This document shows, one piece after another, positions 11,801-22,615 of a stretch of DNA of 64,000 bases; position 1 is the first letter of the stretch; each line of letters opens with the position of its first letter. Both the position numbers and the translations under genes were made by a program. The notes beneath the pieces are model-generated. The model was not told where the DNA came from. It saw only the letters and a program-made list of their open reading frames with translations, and ran no database searches. Origin of the DNA: Gordius sp. MW1 (lineage: Eukaryota; Nematomorpha; Gordioida; Gordea; Gordiidae); the NCBI GenBank assembly GCA_964036665.1, contig OZ038528.1, positions 1,550,001 through 1,614,000 on the forward strand, written 5' to 3'.

Positions 11801-14800
11801 CCACCTTGAAAAGATGACATTTTTATGACCATTGTTGTGGAGCCGACAAATGTAAAATCCTTCATCTTCGACCCTTAAAATAAAATAATTTATAAATTTA
11901 TTATTTATATTTGTCATAAATCCTCAAATTCATAAAGTATTTCTATTCGAAATTAAAAAGAAAAATGTTAGGCCGAAATTTAAATTGCCTTGCAATTAAC
12001 GAATTCACTTTTGATGAAAATGTCCCGTCCTGTCCCATCCTCACCTTTGGTTTATAATGAAAAATTACAATTTTGGAAAATATATTTGCCCCGAAATAAA
12101 AACATGCTAATGCCCGCTGGTTGGCTTAAATTTTTCTGACACCGCCAGAGGCCAACTTCCGTTTTCGTTTTCGTGCCCTCGACTGATTACTTTATAAATC
12201 TTAACCGATTGTTTTTATAATGGGGAACTAGGCTAAAATTTTGTCTAAATACAAATGATGACCGTTGTTAATTTTGTCTGACCCCGGTGTAGCGTATGAG
12301 ACGACGTAGCGTTTAAAATCGCGTAATCGTCAATCACGCCTCCACATTCGTTGAAAACACGAAAAAAGTACTTGTTTTGTCAATCACGTGATTTTTTTGA
12401 GTAACATGATTGGTTCAAATTTCGGAAAAACATACATTTTATTTTACGTAATGACATTCATTTGAGATCACGTAATTTGCAAACTTTTTTACCAATATAA
12501 TTTTGTATTCTATAATAAGTAAGTTCCTAAGATTATAAATATAAACTAATGCAAAAGTTTGTTATTTACCTTTTTAGATGTATGCTTCTATAATTGTTAA
12601 AATTGTATTAAACTTTGTATTTTGTAATAAGTAAGTTCCTAAGATTATAAATATAAGCTAATGCAAAAATTTGTTATTTACCTTTTTAGATGTATGCTTC
12701 TATAATTGTTGAAATTGTATTAAACTTTGTATTTTGTAATAAGTAAGTTCCTAAGCTTATAAATATAAGCTAATGCAAAAGTTTGTTATTTATCTTTTTA
12801 GATGTATATGTATGCCTTTATAATTGTTGAAATTTTAGTATTTTGTTATAAGTAAGTTACTAAGATTATAAATATAAGCTAATGCAAAAATTTGTTATTT
12901 ACCTTTTTAGATGTATGCTTCTATAATTGTTGAAATTGTATTAAACTTTGTATTTTGTAATAAGTAAGTTCCTAAGATTATAAATATAAGCTAATGCAAA
13001 AGTTTGTTATTTATCTTTTTAGATGAATGCCTTTATAATTGTTGAAATTTTAGTATTTTGTATTTTGTTATAAGTAAGTTACTAAGATTATAAATATAAG
13101 CTAATGCAAAAGTTTGTTATTTATCTTTTTAGATGTATGCCTTATAAGTCCCTAATATTATAAATATTAAACTACTTAATTTATACTTTGATTAATTTAG
13201 CATTTATTTAATAGAATGGAGGAATATAGTTTTATTGAGATTATAAATTATATGAAAAATGGGACTATTTCAGCAAACCTTACCTATAGACAAAAATTCT
13301 ATTTCCTTGAAAAGAAAAAAAATACAAATTAGAAGAAAATTTGTTGTATGTTAGGAGGGCAGCTACATTTTGTGGCCAAAAAAGAGGTATTAAATATGAA
13401 GCATATTTTATTTTGTTAGATAAGTGGTTTAGGGTTGTTACAGAACCCGAAGAAAAGAAACAATTACTTAGTTTGTATCACAATGGTACTGAGGGAACCA
13501 TCGTAGGACAAAGCCTAGGGTCACATCTTGGCATCAATCGCACAAGGGCCAAGATCACTGAAAAGTATTAGTTTAATTGTTAGCAAATTAAATAATTTAT
13601 TATAAATAGCTATTGGTGGCCACATTTATCTGAGGATGTGACAGCCTATATCAATGGTTGCAGTATGTGCCAAAAGCACTCTGGAAAAATTGATAAGGCT
13701 ACCCCTCTCTTGCATCCTGTATCCATCCCTTCATCACCATGGCGACTTGTTGGGATGGATTTAATGCGACCCAGTTCGGAAGGTTATTGCTGCTTTCTAG
13801 TAGTCATTGACTACTTTACAAAGCATGTAGTAGCTAGAGCATTGAAAAGCCATACAATGCAAGAGGTGGGGGATCACCTTATACAAATTTTTTTTGAATA
13901 TGGGTTTCCCGAGGTATATTATAAAGCAAATATGATGTAATAATAGACCATTTTTAATAGGCTGTAATCAATGACCAGGGTAGGGAATTTGTGAATTCTT
14001 TTACCCAGGAGATGTACACTATGGCAGGTGTACATCAGAGGATAACCACAGCTTATCATCCCCAGGCCAATGGTTTGGTCGAGCGGATGAACAGGACTAT
14101 ATTGACGAGTCTCATTAAAGTCCTGGACGGTAACTGTGAGCGTTGGGAGAGAGCGTTGCCTGGCGTGATCTATTCCCTGAACACCGCGGTTCAGGGATCA
14201 ACGAAGATGGCACCTTTTTTCGATGTTTAATAGGTATTAACAAATCATGTCATAACACCAATTTTCTTTTTTATATCTATTAGATACGCCAGGCGAGTTT
14301 TATAGAGCGACATGGAAATAGCTGCCGAGCCTAAAGAGGTTGCGGTAGAGGTCCCCTCTGAATCGGGTATTAATGCTGACGCGGTAGCCTCAATGGCTCG
14401 TCAAGCATACAAATTTGCCAGTATGAATATCCTAAAGGCACAACAAGTGCAAAAAAAATCATACGAAAAAAGGCATAAAACGTCATATGCCTTTAAAAAA
14501 GGGGATGTTGTACTCGGTTACAACCTTAGAAGGGCCGATAGGAAGGGAGATAAAACGGCGCCTTCTTGGTTGGGGCCCTATAAAATAGTCGATAATTTCA
14601 AAGGTATGAGATAAGTTATATTATTTATTATTATTAAGGTACATATTCACTTGAAAACATGTCAAGGCAAAGCTTAAAAAAAAAATTCACGGGAGTTCTC
14701 TCAAGAAATTTAGACAAAATTTGGATGGGGGTATTTAATATTATATATAAATTAATAAAATATAAAAGATTTGCCTAGTGACCTTTGGACCAAATCTGAT

Positions 14801-17800
14801 TCTTTGATAAAAGGAACAGGTAGCTAAATGAACCTTTATAACGTTCAATAGATTATGTTTAATATTTATAAAACTTGTAACCCATTTTATTGTAGCCAAA
14901 AAAAGCCATCTAAGATGTGAATTTTATGTTGGATTTTTATACTACATCTTTTTATAAATTCTATAGGAGCCGAAAATGATAGAAATATAGGGGAAATCGA
15001 TAAGTTGACGCATGATGATGGTAAAAAAATATCTAAAATATAGGATATTATATTGCTTATTATATTATTATAAAATTAAATATTTTATAGACGTAATTAA
15101 GTCGTCGATAGTGGAATTTAAGCTATCGTTTATTTTGCCAGACGTTTCCTGGAAAGAAAGGGCTATGGCTAGGTAATTTAATGTATAACGGCGATTAAAT
15201 TATTAATAATTATTTTTTAGATTGGGTTATACATGCCCAATTGGCCATCAAACCCAACCTCCGAAGAAATTAGAACCAAATTTTGGGGTTTTTGAAGTCG
15301 AAGGCGACGGTAATTGTTTTTACCGTTGCATAAGCAAGGCAATCTATGATGATCCAAATCATCATTCATTAATCCGCAATTATATTTGTAATTATTATTC
15401 TTCAGCTCCTCCACCTCCAGAGGTGAAGGCTATGGTCGCACCAGAGACTATAGCAGAATATATTATTTCTCATAAATTAAATATTTTAAAAACTTGGTCT
15501 TCACATATCGATATTTTATTATTTTCTCATGCATTTTATATTTCAATTCATGTATATACTTGGCAGAGGCAATTAAACAAATGGGTATGGTTTTCTTACC
15601 CTCATTGTTTTTCTCCAGATAATTACGCAATTTATTTACAACATAACATTAATCATTTCAACTTTATTTTCGATTGTTGTTTATAATGTTTTCTTGTTAT
15701 GTTACGCGTTTTATTATCTATACGATTTTGTTTATAATTATTGTTATACGTTCTACAATAAAGTTTTTATATATTACAAATAAATATAGTAGCAAATTTT
15801 TTTATTAGTAGATGATAATAACTTAAATTATAATTTAAAAGTTGATATATTTTATATAAATAACAAATATATTTAAAAAATATTAAAACAAAAAATATTA
15901 AAATTAAATATTTAATGAGCTTAATTTATATTATGTTAAACCTTTATTAAAAAATCTATTTTTGTTAAACCTTTATTAAAAAATCTATTTTTGATTGACA
16001 TTTATACCAGCCTATAATAATCTTTTACCAGTTTGATTGACATTTATACCAGCCTATAATAATCTTTTACCAGCCTATAATAATCTTTGTTGCAATTATA
16101 GTGCAAAAATACATGATTGACGTGTTTAATTGACTTACGCTATATCTAACGATACGCGAATTGAACATTACACCGGACAAATACCTTTTTATATTTTAAG
16201 CCTAAATTTATTATTTTTTAACTGGCTATTTCTCTTTATCTTGGTCCAATTTGTTGATTTACGCGGTTGGCTTAATCGCCTAAAAGTACGTAACGACAGT
16301 GTGACCCCGGCCACAGGGCAAAATCCATTTTTATTCTCGGTGTTACCTTTGTAAATCTTGTTTATTGAGGCTTCCTCCACTAAGGACTTTATAATAGAGA
16401 TCCACAAGTCTGGCTAAATCTTTGCCTTAAAACAAATGATGACCGCTGTTTGCCTTTTTGTATGACCCCGGCCAAATGCCAAACATCATTTATACTTTTG
16501 GGCCCTAAATAATTTATTTTGTAACTGACTATTTTTTTGGATTCATCTAATAATATATATCTTGCGCGCTTATAAAGATCCCTGCCATTTAGGTATGCCT
16601 GCAGCATTTTGAGGGCATGGTGAGAGAAAGATAAAATCCACCGCCATAATTAATAGTTGGCCTGTTTAAGGGGAAGTGGGTGGGTGGGCGGAGGTTGGGG
16701 GAGTGCTGTAAAAACGGCTGGGTTTTGAAAAAGGCGTTAAACCGAAGATTTGTGGGTGCAAAGGATTCTCTTTGAAAGGAAAAAGGGGGTCGAAAGAAAA
16801 TTGGATAAATCGCTTAAGGAGGGAGTGATTAAAAAAGTAATATTAAGATATTGGGCGACTTCTTTAATGCCGGTAAGAAAGGCGAATGGTAAATTAAGAC
16901 TATGTGTAGATTTTAGGGTGACGCTTAAATAGTGTGTAATGGATTTTATGTATCCGCTGCCTCGATTTAAGGAAATTGTAGCACAGCTGAGTGGCTGTCG
17001 ATGGTATTCGAAAATCGATATTGCCAGTGCTTATTTACAATTGCCTGTTAGCGGGAGGACCAGTGGATATTTAACCATAAACACTCACAGAGAATTATTT
17101 GCCTTTCTTCGGTTTCCATTTGGGTTAACTATATCGGCGCCGATCTTCCAAATGACGATGGCGACAGTATTTCGAGATCTGGAGGGTTTAATTTATTAAA
17201 TGGATGACATTTTAGTAAGTGGTAGATCCCGAGCAGAGCATAATGCCCGTTTGTATGAAGTGCTGTGTGTTGGCGGTCGAAAAAAATGTGTTTGGGACAT
17301 GTATTGAAGAAAGATACCGATGGCGGACAAGGTGGAAGTGATTAGGAAGTTGAGAATTTCTAAAAACAAAGACAGAGCTCCTTGGGGTCTTTAATTACAC
17401 AGGTCTACAAAAAAAACCGTCCTGCACTCTGATAGAGATATGTGCGCTGAACAATAATTTAGTTTTAGTTTTTTAAAAACTTCCAGTTTCTTAGATAAAC
17501 GAGGTTAGAGGTAGAGCCCTGCACGGGCCGTCCGAAGCCCGACCCGGCCCGATCGGGCCGGGCAGAATTTAATAAAACAATCGAGCCTCGGGCTCGGGTC
17601 GGGCCTGATGAGGCGGCCCGACTTAAGGCCCGAGCCCGGCCCGATATGACTAAAGCAATCTAATCGTTGGTAAAATATGATTTAAACAAACTCAACTCGA
17701 TATTAAATAATTATCTTCGTACACCATACACAATATAGCTTCCAAGCTTCGGCTTTTTTCCCCAGTCTATAATATTTTGACCTAAATTGCAAATCTTATT

Positions 17801-20800
17801 CTAGTATATAAATAAATCCATAGTAGCTATTACTTTAGAAATTAAATAAGGAAATTTTTTAAAAAGTTTTTGATTTGGAACTGTTAGATAAAAATTATTT
17901 TCTAAAGTTAGATTTCCAGTTTTAAATTATTGGCTGAATAAATTGTAGCGAGTGAAAATTAAAATTTTATTTCAAACTTATCCTAGTTGTAGATTACGAT
18001 TAATAACAATTTAATGCATTATGTATATATATGGTAAAATAATTTTCCAAAATTTTTAAAATAAATTTATGAAAACTTTCTATTTGAAAAATCGGGTCGG
18101 GCCAAAAATAAAAAATCGGACTCGGGCCGGGCAAAATAAAAACTGAGACGTCGGGCTCGGGCAGAAAAAAATTCATTTTGCAGGGCTCTAAGAAATGCAA
18201 AAAAAAGCCCATTTTAACCAATTTTGTGGCAATTTTGCCATAGCGTTTTTAGTTTATAATGAAAAATATTAATTTATTCCAGTAGATTAAAGTGCATCTA
18301 TATATCCATTATTTTGGTTTTTTTGTTTTACTTATATATTTAAATTTATAAGCGTGTACCCCTTTCCCCTTATCAAAATTCGTCCCACGATGTCTGGAAA
18401 ACGGAGTAAATTAGAGTTCATTTTGCGTATGCTTACTAACTCATATCTCTCTCCCTCCACCTACTCTCCTCTCTTTCTTATCCACTCCCGCCCCCTTTAT
18501 ATCTAGTATGAAATGTACGTCCATATTAGAGTGCAGCGTCGACGCGAATTTTTTGTAACACTTCGTACAAACGGGTATTATGCTTGGCCCGTGACCTACC
18601 ACTCACTAAAATCTCGTTCACACAATAAAATACACAGTCCAGATCTCAAAATATTGCAGCCATCGTCATCTCGGAGATCGGCGCCAATACACGGAATCCA
18701 AAGGGAAACTGCAGAAAGGGGCAAATAATCCTATGTGTGCGTTTATAATTCAATGTCTACTGATCCTCTCGCTAACGAGCCATTCCAAATAAGCACTGGC
18801 AAAATCGATCTTCGGGTAACATCGACAGCCAATTAATTGTGATAAAATCTCCTCAAACCGAAGCAGCGGATACTTAACATCCGTCACACACGGTTTTTTG
18901 CCCTATTTTTCTTAGACGCATATCCGGACCAAAGATTTTTTGGTCACACCCTTGATTTGTTTATATTTAGTCGACTAAAACGACCAAACGAAACCCAGCC
19001 GTTTTTACGACACAAGTTGTTAGCCATCATAATCGCCTCTCATGGGATTTTAAACTCAACATATATACAACACAAGCGATGAGAGAAAAAAAATTCTTGG
19101 CATAAAAAAATGGATGATCAACATGTAAACAGTATCTTTGATGGAATCGACAATAGGTGCGCCCTATTTTTTAGAGATTTAAAGGGAAAATTAAAAGTAC
19201 AATCTTGAAGTTTGTCTGAATACAATTACCCGACAAATTAAAATGTTTTAAACGGGCAAAATAATTTTGACAAGCTTCTGTATCTGTGCTAATATAAAAA
19301 TACTATTGTATTACTCTGAGTAACATAACATCGGGTTTACAATTTTAAACTAGTGACAATAAATCCCTTTCATTCGGCGGTTCACCTTTCCTCGCGATAA
19401 ATTTAGTTTACTATAAGCCTCTTCCTTAGGATTCAGAAAAAGGGAATAGGGTGCGTCCTAGGCTTTATCCAAAAGCTGATAAAGTATTTTTCATGATTTG
19501 TGAGAGGAATGACACATTGTCCAATATAATTATGCAAATATAAATATTTTTTGTGTGTGGCCAACTCTTCGAAAAACTCAATTAGAAATTCATAAAGAGC
19601 TATTAGACACTCCGTTTGGAATTTTGTAAAAAAGTTATTCATCCTTTGTCATTGCGCAGCACCTACTTATATTTTTATTTTTCATTGCTTCTTTCACTTT
19701 CTTAATTGCCCTCGTTACTTACGGCTCTTGCCTATAAAGATCGCCTAGAAATATTACAGCGTTTTTCTTTATGTTTGACATCTTGACTCCCCTCCCGCAC
19801 GCTAGTAAAAGAGATAAGGGTGATCAATCAAACCTTTCGAAAGAAGACTCCCTTTCCTATGTATATGTTTTCGCCACTCTTGCATTTGAATTTGCCCCTT
19901 TTTAAAATTTGGTGGTTTTTGTCCGAAATTTCTCATTTTTTTTAACTATGATGGATCTATAAACAAGAAAATTAGGGATAAAGCTTAGCCAAGATGGGAA
20001 ATCGTATGTTAAAATTGGTAATTATTAGATAGATCGCGATATCAAGCGATGAAAATGGTTAGAATATTTAACGAAGAAGGAAAGGACTATACCAAAAAAA
20101 TCTCGGCAGAGAAACAAAATTAAATAATAAACAGGTGAATTATGCCCTTAATGAAATCTACAATAATTTTAGTTTATCTCTTAGAGATTTAAAGGGAAAA
20201 TTAGAGGAAAAGTACAATCCGGTGAGTTTGTCTGAGTATAATTGCCCGACAAATTAAAGGTTTTCATTCCACCTACGGGAACGACCATTCCCGAAAGGCG
20301 CAATGATAATGATGTAATCATTAAAGGACGTATATGTATATGCAAGATTTTTGGCGTTTTTTGGCCCTTGATTTAAAGATCTTATCCATGAACGAAACGG
20401 GGTTTAATATAGCAATGCGATGTATTTACGGAAGGGCGATAAGCAATGAAAGGGCGATCAAAAAAGTCAAGGCACTAAAAAGCAGAAATATTAGTATGTG
20501 CTGTTGCATAGAATTTTAAATGGAGCTTATAACAGCCAAAAATTTAATGATTTTTTAACAGAAGTATTACAAGAGTTAGCGACCAGAAATATCCAAAATT
20601 GTATATAATTGTAATGGATAATGTTCCATTTCATCAATCACAAATTGTGAAGAATACATTATCGGCATTTGGGCATAAAGCCTTATACCTGCCCCCATAT
20701 TCCCCTTTTCTAAATCCAATAGAAGAGGTTTTCAGTAAATTAAAATTTATCGTAAGAAAAGGTGACCTCAGAATGAAGGTGACTTATTGTCATTAGTTGA

Positions 20801-22615
20801 AACTTCTAAATCCGAGGTAATTTCAAAATATGATAATACAATATATACAATATTTTTAGATTAGTTCTGAAGATTGTCAAAATTATTTTAACCATGTAAA
20901 ACAATATATAATGATATACAATGAAAATATTTTGGCCCTTGATTGCACGGAGGAGCCCTAAGCAACAAGAAGGCGACAAAGAGCATTAAAGACCTTAAAA
21001 GTAAATATATAAAGTATAGGCTGCTGTATGACGAAATATGAATTACTTTTTTTGTTTATAAAATTCTAAACGCAGCTAATGACAGCTCAATACTTAATGA
21101 ATTCTAGAGTGAGTAATTCAAAGAGTTAGCCACAAAAAAATTCATAACTGTGGATAAATGTAATGGATCTTTAGGGGCGTGCTCTAAAAATATTATTTAA
21201 TAAGCGGCCTTAAATAATTTTACCATTTAAATTACGCGCGTTGAAATGTTATTACAATTTAGGCTTGTTAGATGATTATAGAAATAATATTATAGGCTTT
21301 ATATTCTTTGCGTAGTGGTAGGTGGGGGGGGGATACCTATGAAGGGGGAGGATTTATATTATGCTAAATGGTCAAACAATATTCAGGTGGTAGTACAATT
21401 ATACTTAAACAGCGGTCATTATTTATTTTTTGGGAAAAAATTAAGTCAGCCACCAATTTTGTCATTATAAAGCAGGAAATTGTAAACTTAACAAAAATAG
21501 ATAAATGCAAAAATAATATAAATTGAGGCCTGAAGATATGTTTGGCCTTTTGCCAGGGTCACATAAGTTAAATGCAAACAGTGGTCATTGTTTTTTAGGC
21601 AAATTATTAGCCAGATTTGAAATACTTTATTATAAAGCATCAAGTTGAGATTTACAAAGGTTATCAGTTGAGGCCTAAAAAGCATTTGACCTCGGGTAAC
21701 TTAATAAGGTACCATAAACAAAACTTTTTAAAGAACAAGCTACAAAAAATTCTATCTTTTGGTCAATAAGAATTTGATGTGTATTAAATCAGTTTAAAAA
21801 GTCATGACATATGCTAATCTAATTCAAATGATATTAGATTTTTTTATCAAATGTTTAAATAAACCAGAAATAAGGGCTAAGAGGCTAAATTACTTTGCAT
21901 TGCATATGCAGAGGAGTGGTTTGTTTTGACCTTTTAATAACTTTTTTCCCAAAAACCATTGATAGATAGGTTTAGGAAAACCAATTGCTTGGCATTCAAT
22001 GTTAATGCTAGTATCTACATTCGCATTAAATTCTTCGGGAGGTTCTTTGATTACTTTAACATTTTCTAAACACATTTAGAAGTATGAAATAAAACAAATT
22101 AATATAAAACTTTGTTAATCTAACAATTTAACATAAAGTGGTTTAGCAAGCAGGATTAACAATATAAAACTTTTAAAAGTTCTTAATATCTACTTAGCCT
22201 ATAAACCTATATTTTTGTATATACATAACTATTGTTACAGCTAAAAACTTATGCAAATTCAGCTAAATAATTATAAAATAACATATAAAATTAAAACAAC
22301 GTGTGTTAAATATTTTAAAGAAATATTACCAAAGGATTTAAACAGAACTAATGGAGCTTCATATTGCAACGCATCTAGGCACTTAACAAAATCCTTAATA
22401 AGCATATTTTGAAGTAAAAGTTCATATTCCACATTTTGAGGCAAATCACAAAAACTATAAAATTTAAATAAGATTAGTTAGGCATACTTTAATTGGTCCA
22501 TATAGTAAGAAAGTAGATTTTCTAATCTTCTTTCTTTGCCCAGATACTTTAGTAGCTGCTTAAAATTTGTCGAAGGTAGTGATTTTAAATTATCATTATC
22601 TTGAAATTTAAGCAT
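5892..22615 (-). CDS. MALT1: MALT1-type paracaspase (11 coding exons)
   Basis: Exons (high to low): 22615-22488, 22454-22330, 22065-21894, 11873-11776, 10844-10706, 9803-9629, 9524-9366, 8822-8649, 7864-7754, 7192-6831, 6285-5892. All introns are GT-AG and phases fit at all ten junctions, giving about 678 aa. MALT1 is a caspase-like protease and scaffold of the CARD/BCL10/MALT1 complex that drives NF-kB signalling; it cleaves after Arg. The N-terminal 85 residues occupy the death-domain position but are divergent. Three Ig-like domains follow (about 86-175, 198-279, 283-376), each with Cys, WF/WY and YxC. The paracaspase domain starts at ALLIGNYNY (392). Catalytic His is 464 (GGHGFE) and Cys is 521 (LLDICRQ), with YLVPVD between. 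An upstream in-frame TGA supports the start. Unlike vertebrate MALT1, I find no Ig domain after the protease. Confidence 0.93.
6445..6641. mobile_element. Palindromic hAT-type MITE (family A), intron 10 of MALT1
   Basis: Ends AGTGTTGTAAAAATGG and CCGTTTTTACCACATTA are inverted repeats, and the interior (GGTCGAC, AGTCGAC, AGACCAAAA/TTTTGGTCT) is itself palindromic. Flanks CCTCACCG and CTTCACCA agree at 6 of 8 positions, consistent with a decayed 8-bp duplication. Intact 8-bp duplications in copies at 61758 and 63187 assign the family to hAT. Confidence 0.8.
7212..7367. mobile_element. hAT-type MITE (family A), left-truncated, abutting MALT1 exon 10
   Basis: The right end AACCCAGCCGTTTTTACAAC and the internal GACCAAACGTTTTCTGGTC palindrome match family A. 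The left side stops about 20 bp from the exon 10 splice acceptor (exon starts at 7192). The upstream acceptor/branch-point region of that intron therefore lies in or next to MITE sequence. Confidence 0.75.
10310..10447. mobile_element. hAT-type MITE (family A), intron 5 of MALT1
   Basis: A shortened copy: left GTCGACCTTTCCAAAGG, central TCTGTTTTTCC and AAACAGACCAGAA, right CAGCCCTTTTTACAACACTA. It lies between MALT1 exons 5 and 6. Confidence 0.7.
11117..11523 (+). mobile_element. P-type MITE (family B), right end lost
   Basis: Begins CATAGACTAAATAGACTGATC, the terminal repeat of family B (complete copies at 41517-41975 and 57197-57507 with 8-bp duplications). It shares internal TTTTTCCGCCATGTTG and the subterminal TACCGTATGAAACATATG, but the final GTCTATG terminus is missing. 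Confidence 0.6.
12495..13140 (+). repeat. Minisatellite, about six copies of a 110-bp unit
   Basis: The blocks TAAGTAAGTTCCTAAGATTA, ATATAAGCTAATGCAAAA and CCTTTTTAGATGTATGCTTC recur every 110-113 bp (GCAAAA at about 12551, 12663, 12775, 12885, 12995 and 13105). The array ends about 75 bp before the first ATG of the Ginger1 transposase, so it may be a subterminal repeat of that transposon. Confidence 0.85.
13216..15686 (+). pseudogene. Ginger1 DNA transposon transposase with OTU domain (decayed)
   Basis: Seven exons: 13216-13564, 13610-13913, 13961-14233, 14284-14603, 14967-15020, 15091-15172, 15221-15686, joined by short GT-AG introns (45, 47 and 50 bp for the first three). Order of domains: an H2C2 zinc finger (YHNG...SHLG, CSMCQ), an integrase core with the first Asp in VGMDL, the second in NDQGREF and Glu in NGLVERMNR, a GPY motif (WLGPYKIVD), a spacer and an OTU-like cysteine protease (DGNC at about 15307, catalytic His region YLQHNINHF). 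Gypsy-like integrase plus GPY/F plus C-terminal OTU, with introns and no RT, is the published Ginger1 layout. Three lesions were seen: a frameshift in the A-run at about 13316, a frameshift in the T-run at about 14217 and an in-frame TAG at about 14301. It is probably inactive. Confidence 0.85.
15687..15930 (+). other. 3' flank of the Ginger1 ORF
   Basis: AT-rich, with an AATAAA-type signal (CAATAAAG at about 15757) roughly 75 nt past the OTU stop codon. No terminal inverted repeat could be assigned with confidence. Confidence 0.45.
15934..16090 (+). repeat. Short tandem duplications
   Basis: TGTTAAACCTTTATTAAAAA (about 30-bp unit) is present twice at 15934-15994. The GATTGACATTTATACCAGCC / TATAATAATCTTTTACCAG unit then repeats about 2.5 times to 16088. 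Confidence 0.8.
16160..16620. repeat. Dispersed repeat with GATGACCGCTGTTT motif
   Basis: AAACAAATGATGACCGCTG followed by TGACCCCGGCC (16425-16475) has relatives at 12248-12290 and, inverted, at 21400-21600. Within this block the segment TTTTAAGCCTAAATTTATT...AACTGGCTATTT is also loosely duplicated about 300 bp apart. This looks like an old non-coding repeat family; its class is not determined. Confidence 0.45.
16702..16728 (+). mobile_element. Solo terminus of hAT-type MITE (family A)
   Basis: AGTGCTGTAAAAACGGCTGG then GTTTT matches the family A end and then breaks into the reverse transcriptase fragment, as if the retroelement sequence interrupts a MITE. Confidence 0.6.
16735..17340 (+). 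pseudogene. Ty3/gypsy reverse transcriptase fragment
   Basis: The translation carries EGVIKKV, ATSLMPVRKANGKLRLCVDF, YPLPRFKEI, SKIDIASAYLQLP, FPFGLTISAPIFQ and a MDDILVSG catalytic region. Stop codons interrupt it: one after FRVTLK (about 16930) and one exactly where the Tyr of the YMDD box is expected (about 17198). No LTRs, protease or integrase were found nearby. It is a dead, isolated fragment in MALT1 intron 3, probably related to the pol family at 3.1-4.1 kb. Confidence 0.85.
17513..18191. mobile_element. Non-autonomous element with TAGAGCCCTGCA termini
   Basis: TAGAGCCCTGCA at the left and TGCAGGGCTCTA at the right are inverted. Next to each end are GC-rich clusters of CGGGC/GGCCC repeats around an AT-rich centre. 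The termini and subterminal repeats resemble hAT elements, but I see no matching 8-bp duplication at the flanks. Confidence 0.65.
18917..19013. mobile_element. hAT-type MITE (family A) fragment
   Basis: ACCAAAGATTTTTTGGTCAC and the right end AACCCAGCCGTTTTTACGAC mark a partial family A copy in MALT1 intron 3. Confidence 0.65.
19130..19260 (+). pseudogene. Tc1/mariner-like transposase fragment (copy 1)
   Basis: The segment TTAGAGATTTAAAGGGAAAA through TACCCGACAAATTAAA duplicates the helix-turn-helix part of the fuller copy at 20.1-20.3 kb. Only this part is present and it is not open. Confidence 0.55.
19960..20880 (+). pseudogene. Tc1/mariner-IS630-like transposase, degraded (copy 2)
   Basis: An N-terminal region with LSLRDLKGKLEE and NPVSLSEYN is followed by a DDE core. 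The first catalytic box reads SMNETGFN, with Asn where Asp is expected. The second is IVMDNVPFHQS. Then come GHKALYLPPYSPFLNPIEE and FSKLK, the hallmark of this superfamily with the third acidic residue. Several stops and frame changes separate the pieces (20518, about 20600, 20795). No terminal inverted repeats were identified. It lies in the long MALT1 intron 3. Confidence 0.8.
20920..21140 (+). pseudogene. Tc1/mariner-like transposase fragment (copy 3)
   Basis: TTTTGGCCCTTGATTGCACG through GACAGCTCAATACTTAATG aligns by eye with 20350-20560 of the preceding copy, with many changes. It is a tandem, more decayed partial copy. Confidence 0.55.
21360..21700. repeat. Dispersed repeat, two inverted-orientation copies
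   Basis: CTTAAACAGCGGTCATTATT (about 21400) and TGCAAACAGTGGTCATTGTT (about 21572) are related to each other at about 170-bp spacing and to the reverse complement of the repeat at 16.4 kb. Non-coding. Confidence 0.4.

Noticed and set aside
12495-13140. CRISPR-like array
   Set aside because: Units are contiguous 110-bp repeats without unique spacers, in animal DNA.
12286-16310. CCGG target duplication bounding the Ginger1 element
   Set aside because: GACCCCGG occurs on both sides, but the adjoining sequences do not form a convincing inverted repeat, and the right-hand motif belongs to another repeat family.
18513-18728. 71-codon Arg-rich ORF
   Set aside because: No domain, no splice context and biased composition.
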